Assembly (NCBI GenBank): GCA_028751875.1
Contig: CM054151.1
Span: forward strand, 41,160,148 to 41,224,147
Reading direction: 5' to 3'
Length of the DNA stretch: 64,000 bases
Source: Rapana venosa
Lineage: Eukaryota > Mollusca > Gastropoda > Neogastropoda > Muricidae
Position numbers and translations under genes: made by a program. Under the pieces are notes generated by a model. That model was not told where the DNA came from, made no database searches, and saw only the letters and a program-made list of their open reading frames with translations. Numbering within the stretch: position 1 is the first letter of the stretch; each line of letters opens with the position of its first letter. Shown in pieces: positions 54,746-64,000 of the stretch.

Positions 54746-55749
54746 ACTATGATCATACTCACATAATTAATAAACAACAAGAGAATAGATGCACTGCCTT
54801 GGGTAAAAAATGTATTCAGATAAACACATACCCCTTATCTTTGAGTGTTGTGAAAGTAACTGATAATGATTTGGTGTATGATATATTTACATTATGGTGG
54901 TTTTGATTTTATGGTTGATTTTAAAAAAAAATCTTTTTATCATATTTTCATCTTTATTCTTAAGTCATGTATTGTGGTAGTTTAATTTTCATATTTGGTT
55001 TTCAACAACAACAAAAATAGTAATCATACAGTAAGACAATTTGTAGATCATAAGTATCACTAAAAAGAAAAAAAAAAGTTTGCATTACAGCCACTTCCAC
55101 CAACACACATATTTTAAATAACTGCATTTCAATAAACCATTTACACACAACCACACACGCATGCTCAAGTCGATTATGCAAAACATCCTCCAAATCAGAT
55201 GTCATATCTAACACACAGAGAATTCTTGGCTAAAAATGCCCTCTGCAGTCGCTTTCTAACAAAAACAAAAAATCAAACCCCTAAAACCAAACAACAAAAT
55301 TAAAGCAGAAAGCTCAAGAGTGATCCATGCTCACAACCTTGGTTTGTATTTTAATTCCCACACATATTCTTTCTCATTAAAAAAACCCAGCAGTTCCAAA
55401 ACAGTTAGATATTTTGAGGTGCGTTAAGTCTTTTTAAAACCAAATTTGTGCACACCTTATTAAGAAAAAGAAAAAAAAGAGAAAAATCCAGCACTCAAAG
55501 CAATGGAAAAAAAAACCCACTGCTGGTAGCTCAGCTACCAAGGTGTCAAATCATCACTTTCAACACTGGAGTGCTGCCTAACTAATCAGAACAGTTGCTT
55601 GGCTAAGGGCTTCATGGACACCACTGATGCACCAAGGACTACCTACAACAAAACAAAGAAATTGATAATCAAACCTTACTTAAATGCCTATAAGAAAAAA
55701 GCTCTTAAAAAAACGACAGCGATTTGTCTATTTTTTCCCCCTGGATGTG

Positions 55750-56215
55750 AAAGCTACACACACTATACAAAAGATGGATTGGTATCAAAGTGAGAACAGC
55801 AATAAAAAATAACAGAAAAAAGTAAGAAAAAGTAATAAATATTAATGCTAAACATGCTATAGAAAAGACTGCTTGGTATCAAAGTGAGAATGGCAATACC
55901 CATCCCCCCTCCCCCCCCCCCAAAAAAATATACATAAGCTACGCACACTATACAAAAGATTGCTTGGTATCAAAGTGAGAATAGCAATTAAAAACAAAAA
56001 CAAGAAAAAAAGGAAAGAACATGATTTAAGCAGCACACACTATGCTTAAGACTACTTGGTACCAAGAAAAATACATAGTTATAAAAAAAAAGGGTAAGAA
56101 ATGTTAACACCAACTCTCACTATACTAAAGACAGCTTGGTATCAGAGTGAGAAAAAAGAAAAAAGAAACTCCCTGAACACTGAAGACTGCTTAATATCAA
56201 AGTAAGAATAGGAAG
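55750..56215 (-). repeat. Tandem copies of the kinesin-like gene's last exon end
   Basis: Six units of about 90 bp: actatacaaaagattgcttg followed by gtatcaaagtgagaat-like sequence, near 55765, 55860, 55950, 56045, 56125 and 56190. They match the end of the last coding exon at 56696-56730 (cactagactaaagactgctt, ggtgacc), including the stop-codon region. They lie downstream of that stop. Confidence 0.8.
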
Positions 56216-56580
56216 AAAGGTGGCAAGATGGTTTCGACATTCACCTGCCCAATAACTAAACTTTGAGGTTCTGGGTTTGATTCCCAGCTTTACCCTTTCT
56301 TCCCAGCTTGAAGAGAAAATTGAACTGAATGTCAAATCGCTTGGAGAAGGCTCAAAACCAGCCAGACCAATGTGCTCATGGTCTTGTACACATCAAAAGA
56401 ACCACCACAGTAGAAAATCCTGAAAGAGAAGGGAGATAACTCTTGACTGTCCTGCTGGTAGGTTCAGTTCTCAACTATGTCCCCAAAGTCAGATTGCCGC
56501 TATGCTATGATGGGGAAAGTACTGGTTGTATACACAAAAATATCACCATTCGTGAACCTTGGAGCTCTAGTCAAGGAACA
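56215..56580 (+). mobile_element. SINE-E, full length
   Basis: Head aaggtggcaagatggtttcg with ggttctgggtttgattccca (B box), aaaaccagccagaccaatg, then tgactgtcctgctggtaggt and ccttggagctctagtcaagg tail. Inserted between the repeat copies and the last exon of the kinesin-like gene. Confidence 0.75.
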
Positions 56581-56700
56581 AAGAAAAGAAAACCCACAAC
56601 AAAACCAAAAAAACTTATAATGAAAAAAAGATTTGTTTTTTTACAAAAAAAGAAAAGAAGAGTAAAGAAAGAGCAGTAAATGTAAGAGCAGCCACTTACA

Positions 56701-56775
56701 CTAGACTAAAGACTGCTTGGTGACCTGGCGTCTTTCTCTCAGCCTGGAGCTTTTCCTGGTTTCTATTCCCGCTGG
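56701..56775 (-). CDS. Kinesin-like gene, last exon (stop TAG)
   Basis: Twenty-four residues and TAG at 56703-56701: PAGIETRKSSRLRERRQVTK and QSLV. Acceptor GTTACAG, phase 0 with the previous exon. Confidence 0.75.
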   Translation of the reverse strand, partial: PAGIETRKSSRLRERRQVTKQSLV

Positions 56776-59700
56776 CTGTAACACAGACCATTTCATTGAC
56801 ATCACTTCTTGACTAAAGTGAGTGAGTGTGTGCATGACTGTGATACAAAACAGATTTTTTGTAATCCTAACAACAACAAAAACCACCCCAAAACAACCTA
56901 AACAAACCCACACCTCACTAGGTTATCAGCAGACTGAAAAAACCCACAAAAAATAATGCAAGGACAGATACATGGGTGGGTTGAGGGGAGGAGGAAAAGC
57001 ATAGGGCAGGGGTGGAGGGAACAACAAAACCCCTCCAAACCCTTGATAGTTCAGATGACAAATTTGGGGGTGGGATACCCTGGTGATTAGAGCGTTGAGC
57101 TCGTAATTGGACAGCGCGGGTTCAAACCACCTCTGAGAAAACCGTTTGGCTGCAGCCCCCCCCCCCCCCCCCCCCTTAGTTAACATCAGTACCAAATCTG
57201 CTCCCCTTGAAGTCCTTCAGAAGAGACTATAAACTGAAGTCACATGTGCTAACGCACACAGAACATCTTGCAAACATGTTAAAATCCATACCCCTTTAAG
57301 GAAGAATAGGCCATTGTATACTGATAGGAACAGATGCTGTCCCCCCCCCACATGCACACTAGTGTCATGCCTAGACATCATCCCCATACACAAAATCTTA
57401 CCATTGGTAAACCTTGGAGCTCTAGCCAATAAACAAACAACCCCCCCCCAAAAAAAAACCCAAACCAACAACCCCCCCCCAAAAAAAAGTGATCAATTTC
57501 AACTGATAAGAACCCCTTCCATATTCTCACCTGATAGGGGGCGCAGTCAAAGGGGGCAGGGAGAGTTTCCTCCTCTTTGACTTTCCGTCGTCCGCGCTTA
57601 CCGGATGTTTCATCGACCACAGGGGTGTTTTCCTGATTGGCTGTGTTCTTGCTGCTGCGTTCTGGGCTGATCAGCTGCAGCAATCTTTTGGCTGGTGACA
57701 AATATGGCCATTTTTCTTTAAACAGTTCTCTTCTCTGCATTCCCTAACTGGGTGGGATGTGCAGTGCCTGGTCTTCTCCTGTGCTTGTCACTCTGCAGGA
57801 GGTCTGCCCGCTGGCCTCATTCCAGCTTCAGAGCACCTTTCTTTTTGTACACGATGCATGCTAGATGTGTTATGTTTCTGTTACCCACAGAAGCTGATAT
57901 GAGTTATGGGGTCTTTAACATGCATATTTGAACTTCTGCAAAAAAATATTTTGCATGTGTATATGTACAAAGGGAATTAAGATTATGGCATGTCTGCACT
58001 TAAATTGACCTCAGGATCATAACCCCCCCACCTTTAATTCACCAGACCCTGCTGTCAAGATTGGAACCCACACCTTCATGGACTCACAGGATTGAAGTCA
58101 AATGGTCTTAGCCACTCAGCTATAGCACCCATCAATTTTCTGGCTAGCCCTGTATGTATCAGAGCAAGACTACAAACAGCAGCAGCCAGGAAGTATGTAC
58201 ATCAAGGTTTCCTTTTAAAAAAATTGAAAAAGCAGAATCATTCCTTTTATAAAACATTCTTATATTCTGAAATATCTATTCTTGACTTATAATAAAAAAG
58301 TGTTTCTGTGATTTTTGAAACATTGTGCATTTTGTGAAGCAAACAATCGTATGCCTCACACACAACAAAAAGTCTCTTTCATGATGTCTTTTATATTGTC
58401 CTAATGTTAAAAGAAACCATAGAAAGAAATACCTGAGCTTTGACATTCTTCTTCTTCATCAAACACTCAGACAGCAACTCTGTCTCTGTCATATAATATG
58501 CTTAGTGCTGCCGTTAAGCGTCTGATAGATCTTCCTGCTTTCAACCTTGCCTTGGAGAACTGTCATCATCAGATTTGTCTGTGTTTCTATTTGCATGACC
58601 AGTGTATCTCAGTCTGTGCTGATCATATTTCATCCAACAGATGTCTTTGCAAAAGATTACAACAGAGTGAAAACAATGTTTATGGGGTTACTTTTACAAG
58701 TATGAGCCTTGTATTTTCCCATTGGTGCAAGAAATTTGTGATTATTTCACATCTGACGATCTGTGCTACTTTGTCAACGGTTTGAACAGGAATGGCATCA
58801 GATGTGGTACTCTCCTTACAGACCCCACAACATAACAATCAGCAACACAAAATGTGCTGTCTAGCAGTTGTTCTGGAGGCTTCCCACATTGTGAAGCAGT
58901 TCATTCTCACCTGAGCGAGTGAGGGGAGAGTTAGGTGTTTTTCCCTCAACGTCCTGAAGACGAGATGGAATGCTGTTCTTCTCTGAAAACTCTGGCGTTT
59001 CCTGCAAAACAAGAAAGAGATGTCTGTTAGGATTACAGTGATTTTCTTTGGAAATAGTTGATAATACGGTTGAGACAAGTATTCAGTCAAAGTTTTCTGT
59101 GTGGTATCAGAGAAAGCACTGATATAGTGTTTTACAAGCAGGATTCAGCTCTTTCAACTTATATTTACAACCGTAACCTCAACCCTCCCCCCACAAAATC
59201 CCCCTGTAACCTCCATGAAAAAAAAGTTTGATAATAATGACCATCATAGAATGATCTGTATCAAAGTATTCATGAGAATTTTAGCTGCCCTGTCTGGCAG
59301 CAAAGACTCCATGATCACTATCAATCCAGCGACCAACAAAGACCGACTGACCTGTACCACCTCCATGACTGCATCTTGCTGCTTCCCACGAGGCTTCCGG
59401 CGAGATTTGCTGCTTCCCTGCAAGAGAATGATTTTATGATTTGTACTTTAAAAAAAAAAAAAATCAATGTTTTATCTTTGTAACTGAGCCACTCTGTCAC
59501 TCACTCTCTTGTTATCTCTCTTTCCACCTTGATCAAAGTCAGCAAAAGACTATGTCCACATTGGCTTTTCTGAGGCAACTGAATAAAGATTCTTTACTGT
59601 CACAGATTTAAGTCTACTTTCAGATTTGTGAGGATTACATACATCTTTAAGCTTTCAAGCTGCCATCAACATCTATCAGTATGAACCGCACTCAGAGTCA

Positions 59701-62415
59701 AGGAACAAACCCCCAAATGGTGGCCAACTAAAAAAAATCAACCATTCAACATTAGTGACTATGAAGAAAAAAGAAAGCTGATAAACATGATGAAAACATT
59801 AAAATCCAAAAGAAAATCGATATGAAGCCAAAGACAAAATCAAAGAGCATATGCCAACAGCATTATAGCCTTAAGACATAATAGCCAAGAACTAAATGAA
59901 TATACAGATTTCACCAATACAAACCCTCCACAACAACCAGCACTATAAAACAGAAATTCTTACAGTTGATGAATCAGAGCTGCGACTGAGAGTTGACAAT
60001 CGCTTGCGACCTTTTCGTAGGCCCTTTGCAGCTACTGGTGGGGTGGCATCAACCTGGAGGTGACCTGTGGTGTCAAGGTCATCGATAAGGTCAGAGTCGT
60101 TGACCCGGAAACTGTGATGCTGGGGTGGGGGAAGTGGAGGAGGGGGTTCCTGACCCTGAAATGGATGATGAGGTACAATTGGTTTATGGAATATAAATAA
60201 ACAATTCCTTACTGAAAATGATTCATGGGCTATACACAGTACTTTAGGAAACTTACGTTGACAATTCATAAAACTATCAATCAATGTCTTGTGCAACCAT
60301 ACTGAGGCTGAAAATTATCCATCTTTTACAGCTTTTTTGTTACAGCAGATTTCTGCCCACTGACATGATATATCCTCTTCATCTTTAGTACTTTTGTTAC
60401 TGAATGATGGTGTGACATATTTATCATTAATCAACAACAGCCTGTGATTAGGTAGCATTATGTGCTAACAGTGCTGCTTGCTCACGGCACTTCAAAAGAT
60501 GAGTGAGTCATAAATGAAGACTGACAATCACAGTAACAGCAAATATCTGCAATGATGATTACTAAGGTGATCGATAAACAAAGACATCCAGTTCATAGCA
60601 AAAACAATCATCTAACAATAATAATGTATGGTATGTATATATCGCTGAATCTTGTAAAACAAACACATCAAAGTGCTTATCACTGCAATGCTTATGACCA
60701 AAAACAGGTTTGTGTTACACAGACTGACAGGTAAAATGATAACAAGTATCTTCAACAGGTAAAGCAAGGAAGAAGTAAATGGTGACCACAGAGGCAGCCA
60801 AATCCATGAGAAATATCACAATGGTTAGTTAGTAGAGGATCTGGAAGTGGGATAGTGCTGACGTCCAGTTCAATCAAAGGACCAGCCAAGAAGGAAGATG
60901 GCCGGATGATTTGGACATTCACCTGCCTAACAACTAAACTGTGAGATTTCAAAATAAATTCTCAGTCTTGACCTTTCTTCCCAGTTTGACAGGAAAATCA
61001 AAGTGAATGTCAAGTCTTCCGAAAAAGACGCTAAACCAGTCAGACTCGTGTGCTTATGGATCTGTGCACGTCAATAGAACCAGCGACATTTGAATATTGG
61101 ATAGAGCAGGGAGGTACCTCCCGACTGTCCTGGCAAAAATTGGTAGGCTTCATTCCCAACTGTATCCCTGAAGTCAGATTGCGGCTACCTTAATGGTGGG
61201 GAAGGGGGAAAGTCGCATATGCAAAAATCTCACCATTCATGAACCTTGGAGCTCTGGCTGAAGGACGGGGATTAAAAATTTTTTTTTTTAAAATAGACCA
61301 TTCTGGTTTTGAAACCACAGAAGCTAATTCCCTTTTTAAATCCCTTTGAGTATATACACATGTAGAAGATCAAATATGCACATTAAAGATCTCTTACTTC
61401 CTGTCAGCATTTGGTAGGCTACAGAAACATGAACACACATTCCCAAAGTTGGAATGCAGCTACCTTCATGATGGGCAAAAAATGGTTGCATCTGCAAAAT
61501 CTCACTATTAGTGAACCTTGGAGCTCTAGCTGAGGAATGAAAAACAAAAATTAAAAAAGTAAAAAAAGTGAGAAACTACAAAAGCCAGGTTAGATAAGAG
61601 ACAGAAAGGGAGGGAGGAGGGGGGTTAGAAAAGGGACAGAAAAGGAGGAAAGATGGGGGGAGGTAAGTACCTGAGCTTCAGCCAGCTGTACCTGCAGTTG
61701 GTGGTTGCCATGGCGGAGATCTGCAAGCACGGAATCCTTGGCTCTCTGCACCACCTTCAGCTGTCGCTTCAGCTCCTGCTTCTCTGTCCGCTCCTGATCC
61801 AACTGACCACAACATCATTGTTCTTAGTCTACTAGGACTTTACAGTTCCTGACGATTCTCTGTTGTGGATGGAGAATACAGTGTGTTGACAACAAAGATA
61901 TGAACTAATCAGCACACATGCACACTATGCAGAGAGGGAGATGGAAAAACGGTCACATATATAAACATGTTTACAATGGTGCCTTTGCAGACAAGCGTAC
62001 CCCAAAATTTGTGGTTGTTGGATGTTCCTCAGCTTAACTCTCGGATGGGGGGGGGGGGTTGCCACCCAGGATATGCATTCTGACTCATTCAAGCCTTTAA
62101 GTATGGATGGAGTGGCAAGATCGGAACAAGTGATGTGGGAACAGTAGGACTGCTAAGCGGGAATAGTAGGACTGCTATACCACAGAAAAATGATGCAGAA
62201 AGATAACGTTTTTGTATGAATAAGGCAAGGAAGGAAAGCAGAAGTGAAATGAGGATGAACATAGCAGTGATGATGACAATGTGGACACTGACCAGTTTGC
62301 CGTAGTGGTCTTTGTCTTCCTGAAGCTGTGCCCTCAGAGTTTTGTTCTCCTCCACCTGTTTCTTCATCACTCCCTCCAGCTGTTCCACCATTTTGTCTCG
62401 CTGCTCACGCCAGTG
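56701..62415 (-). CDS. Kinesin-6-like protein (KIF20 type), C-terminal 279 residues, partial
   Basis: Seven minus-strand exons join in phase to 840 nt (279 residues and TAG). The first two encode heptad-patterned coiled coil (REQRDKMVEQLEGVMKKQVE; LKRQLKVVQRAKDSVLADLR). Then come a Pro-rich and Ser/Arg-rich region and a basic tail with SPLTRSAKRLLQLISPE, NQENTP, FDCAPYQ and RKSSRLRERR. The layout (coiled coil, then KEN/QEN, then a DCSPY-like and basic Arg-rich end) resembles KIF20A/KIF20B, mitotic kinesins acting at the central spindle and in cytokinesis. The motor domain would lie beyond 64000. The exons are well supported by splice sites and phase. The family call is tentative; another coiled-coil protein is possible. 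It lies 10.5 kb upstream of NPHP4 on the same strand. Confidence 0.6.
57065..57430 (+). mobile_element. SINE-A, full length
   Basis: Head ggtgggataccctggtgatt with gcgcgggttcaaaccacctc (B box), a C run at 57157-57175, body (cttcagaagagactataaac, aggaagaataggccattgt), tail (ccttggagctctagccaata). Confidence 0.7.
57531..57691 (-). CDS. Kinesin-like gene, penultimate exon
   Basis: Acceptor TCACCAG, donor TATCAG|GTGAGA. Encodes KRLLQLISPERSSKNTANQE, TPVVDETSGKRGRRKVKEEE and TLPAPFDCAPYQ. QEN could act as an APC/C degron (KEN-like); this is inference. Confidence 0.8.
57770..58130 (+). mobile_element. SINE-G copy
   Basis: Blocks agggaattaagattatggca, gacctcaggatcataacccc, tggaacccacaccttcatgg and caaatggtcttagccactca, as in 5752-6292. 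The end reads like a reversed tRNA head (gttccaat B box). Confidence 0.55.
58445..58545 (+). mobile_element. Fragment of interspersed repeat F
   Basis: cttcatcaaacactcagaca and gccgttaagcgtctgataga match the left part of 30425-30770. Confidence 0.45.
58911..59001 (-). CDS. Kinesin-like gene, exon
   Basis: 91 nt. Acceptor TTTGCAG, donor CTCAG|GTGAGA. Encodes ETPEFSEKNSIPSRLQDVEG and KTPNSPLTRS. Two Ser/Thr-Pro motifs (TPN, SPL) are possible CDK sites. Confidence 0.8.
59352..59417 (-). CDS. Kinesin-like gene, exon
   Basis: 66 nt. Acceptor CTTGCAG, donor TACAG|GTCAGT. Encodes GSSKSRRKPRGKQQDAVMEV and VQ, a basic segment that may serve nuclear import. Confidence 0.78.
59964..60155 (-). CDS. Kinesin-like gene, exon
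   Basis: 192 nt. Acceptor ATTTCAG, donor CAACT|GTAAGA. Encodes PPPPLPPPQHH, FRVNDSDLIDDLD and GLRKGRKRLSTLSRSSDSST. Confidence 0.8.
60618..60690 (-). mobile_element. LINE/SINE-D 3' tail fragment
   Basis: caataataatgtatggtatg, then atcgctgaatcttgtaaaac, is the reverse complement of the shared tail at 3457-3575 and 43035-43110. Confidence 0.5.
60885..61270 (+). mobile_element. SINE-E, full length
   Basis: Head aggaagatggccggatgatt, then gctaaaccagtcagactcgt, gggaggtacctcccgactgt, tail attgcggctaccttaatggt and ccttggagctctggctgaag. Confidence 0.75.
61440..61545 (+). mobile_element. SINE-A/E tail fragment
   Basis: ttggaatgcagctaccttca and accttggagctctagctgag in order; preceded by a reversed SINE-G fragment at about 61325-61435. 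Confidence 0.5.
61671..61802 (-). CDS. Kinesin-like gene, coiled-coil exon
   Basis: 132 nt. Acceptor GGTCAG, donor CTCAG|GTACTT. Encodes LDQERTEKQELKRQLKVVQR and AKDSVLADLRHGNHQLQVQL with a heptad pattern. Confidence 0.85.
62293..62415 (-). CDS. Kinesin-like gene, coiled-coil exon (most 5' in window)
   Basis: 123 nt. Acceptor TTTCCAG, donor AACTG|GTCAGT. Encodes HWREQRDKMVEQLEGVMKKQ and VEENKTLRAQLQEDKDHYGK, a coiled coil. Phase 0 at both ends. Confidence 0.85.
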
Positions 62416-62639
62416 CTGGAAAACATACTGACTGTGTTCAGAGTCAAAACAAGATAGCCCCCCTCCCCCTTCTCTCCCCTCCCACAGAAAAAAACCCAAA
62501 CAAAATAAAAAAGAACATTTTGGTTGCATTAACACACCCCAAAATAAAAGATTCTCTGTGTGTGCGTGTGTGTTCAACACATAAAGTGGAACAGCACTCT
62601 ATTTCTAGTTTCAAATATTCATGCCTTGACAATGGAAGG

Positions 62640-62755
62640 CTTGATGGCTGATAGACATCGTCCCCAGTTGAAATGTGGCTGCCTTAGTGGTGGGCAAAAA
62701 CGGTCGCATAAATTTAACCATTGGTGACCCTTGGAGCTCCAGCTGAGGAATGAAA
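62640..62755 (+). mobile_element. SINE-A/E tail fragment
   Basis: atgtggctgccttagtggtg and acccttggagctccagctga in order; no head. Confidence 0.5.
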
Positions 62756-62959
62756 AAATCAAAACAAAAAAATGAACAGAACCAAAAACTATCATGGGGA
62801 TCAACACTTAATCATAACAAAAAGGCAGGCAAAAATGATAAGGTCCAGAAAAAAAGAGAGATAAAAAAAAGTAATCCAATCTTGTTGTTTATAGCCTCGC
62901 TGACAGAAAGAAAAGAAACACGATAGACATATAGAAAAAAAGTAAAAAAAAGTATGTTC

Positions 62960-63235
62960 TTTCAAGCCAGAAGGCCCATAGAGCCGGAGCTTATCCCGGT
63001 TTCTGTAGCGTTAAGCGAACTGATGGTTTTTCACCACCCCTGTGACAGGACGCTAGTCTGTCGCCAGATACTTCCCCAGCAGAGCTGGTACCCACTTGTA
63101 CACCTGGGTGGAGTGAGGAAAATAGGAGTAAAGTGTCTTTCCCAAGGACACAACACCGAGCCGAGCGGGGATCGAACCCGCAACCTCTGGATCACGAGTT
63201 GACCGCCTAAACCACTCGACCACGGTGCCTCCCAT
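62960..63235 (-). mobile_element. SINE with well-kept tRNA head and conserved central domain
   Basis: Minus strand: GGCACCGTGGTCGAGTGGTT (A box), GTTGCGGGTTCGATCCCCGC (B box), then a central block GTGTCCTTGGGAAAGACACT, CACCCAGGTGTACAAGTGGG and GCGACAGACTAGCGTCCTGT. The central block resembles a SINE domain shared widely across animals (Nin-type), as I recall it. It is better preserved than other SINEs here. Confidence 0.65.
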
Positions 63236-63239
63236 ATAG

Positions 63240-64000
63240 AAAATGGCTGGGGAAAAAAAGGACATTTCTAGCAACAGAACTTTCAGAAAGTGGGGATACA
63301 ATTCATAATGAATGAGCCCTTGGCATCCCCTATGAAGAGCACTGTGCATCCCCAGAGGACCGACGTATATAGCAGCAGAATATTAAGAACCACTTAAAGG
63401 CATAATTAGTATAAAATTTTGTTTGAATCAAACAGTCCCCCACAGGAACACAGTTCAGGTGGGAAAGAGTTCTTTTGTATGAGATAATAAATCAAAGTTC
63501 ATAAATGTAGCCTACATTTAGAGCATCGATAGACAAGAACCCAGGGAGAAAAAGAGGGCTGTTGCTGACAGAACTCTGTAAAGTGAAGCAACTTTCACAG
63601 GAAAACACACAGGCTCACAGAGAGGAGAACATGGGGAAGAAAAGGTGTGAGATTGATAGTGCACTGGTGGAGGAGGTATGCTCTTTCTGAAGAGTGGCTT
63701 GAATTTCAGGAAGGAACATTTGCCATGATTGTTTCCAGTACACAATACAATATGGTACAATACTAAACTATGCAATACAGCACAGTTCGAAAGAGCATGA
63801 ATGATACAACACAGTTCAAAAGAGCACAAACAACACAACACAGTTCATAACAGTACAAACAAATCAGTTCATAACAGTACAAACAACACAACACAGTTAA
63901 TAACAAAGCAGCACATACAACACAACACAGTTCATAACAGCACAAACAACACAACAGTTCAAAGCAGCATAACCAACACAGTTAACAACACAATTCAAAG
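63240..64000. other. Probable intron of the kinesin-like gene
   Basis: No exon seen. 63240-63360 has a repeat-F-like end. From about 63770 to 64000 there is a minisatellite of about 23-30 bp units (acaacacagttcataacagc) running off the right edge. Confidence 0.55.

Noticed and set aside
63120..63235. Possible functional tRNA gene
   Set aside because: The tRNA-like part has good A and B boxes but is followed by a conserved SINE body and lacks a clear acceptor-stem partner, so it is the head of a SINE.

Overview
The window is animal nuclear DNA. The genes are split into short exons with GT-AG splice sites, the introns are crowded with microsatellites, minisatellites, SINEs and LINE fragments, and the main gene is ciliary. 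The repeat style, long CA/TG tracts and kinds of retroelement suggest a lophotrochozoan, most likely a mollusc and perhaps a gastropod. The organism is inference only.

All three genes lie on the minus strand. Positions 1-224 carry the first coding exon of a glutaredoxin-like gene that runs off the left edge. Positions 46196 down to 11674 carry a complete nephrocystin-4 (NPHP4) gene. I placed 27 coding exons by splice signals, phase and similarity to vertebrate NPHP4. They total 4437 nt with every junction in phase, giving 1478 residues and a TAA stop. Positions 62415 down to 56701 carry the last seven coding exons of a third gene. They encode a coiled coil followed by a basic tail that resembles the C-termini of kinesin-6 proteins (KIF20A/KIF20B). 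Its 5' part lies beyond the right edge.

Layout. 0.2-8.3 kb is repeat-rich intergenic DNA: LINE ends, a CR1/L2-like LINE inside a minisatellite, nested SINEs and dinucleotide tracts. 8.3-11.67 kb is the sequence downstream of the NPHP4 stop, with decayed tandem repeats. 11.67-46.2 kb is NPHP4; intron 26 holds a decayed piggyBac transposon bounded by TTAA. 46.2-56.7 kb separates the genes and holds a SINE just upstream of NPHP4, a LINE with readable reverse transcriptase, RTE-like fragments and two composite tRNA/5S SINEs. 56.7-62.4 kb is the kinesin-like gene, and 62.4-64 kb is probably its next intron.

The most striking pattern is that the edges of many NPHP4 exons have been copied in tandem into the neighbouring intron. 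A copied unit contains a few tens of bases of exon, the splice site and the adjoining intron. I see this clearly or plausibly at exons 2, 3, 4, 5, 7, 10, 12, 14, 17, 18, 19, 23 and 25, and more weakly at 16 and 24. The last exon of the kinesin-like gene shows the same around its stop codon. The result is arrays of decoy splice sites and pseudo-exons, some with about 20 or more units. It suggests that introns here grow by tandem duplication seeded at exon borders. A second theme is that one SINE family appears to share its 3' tail with the local CR1/L2-like LINE.
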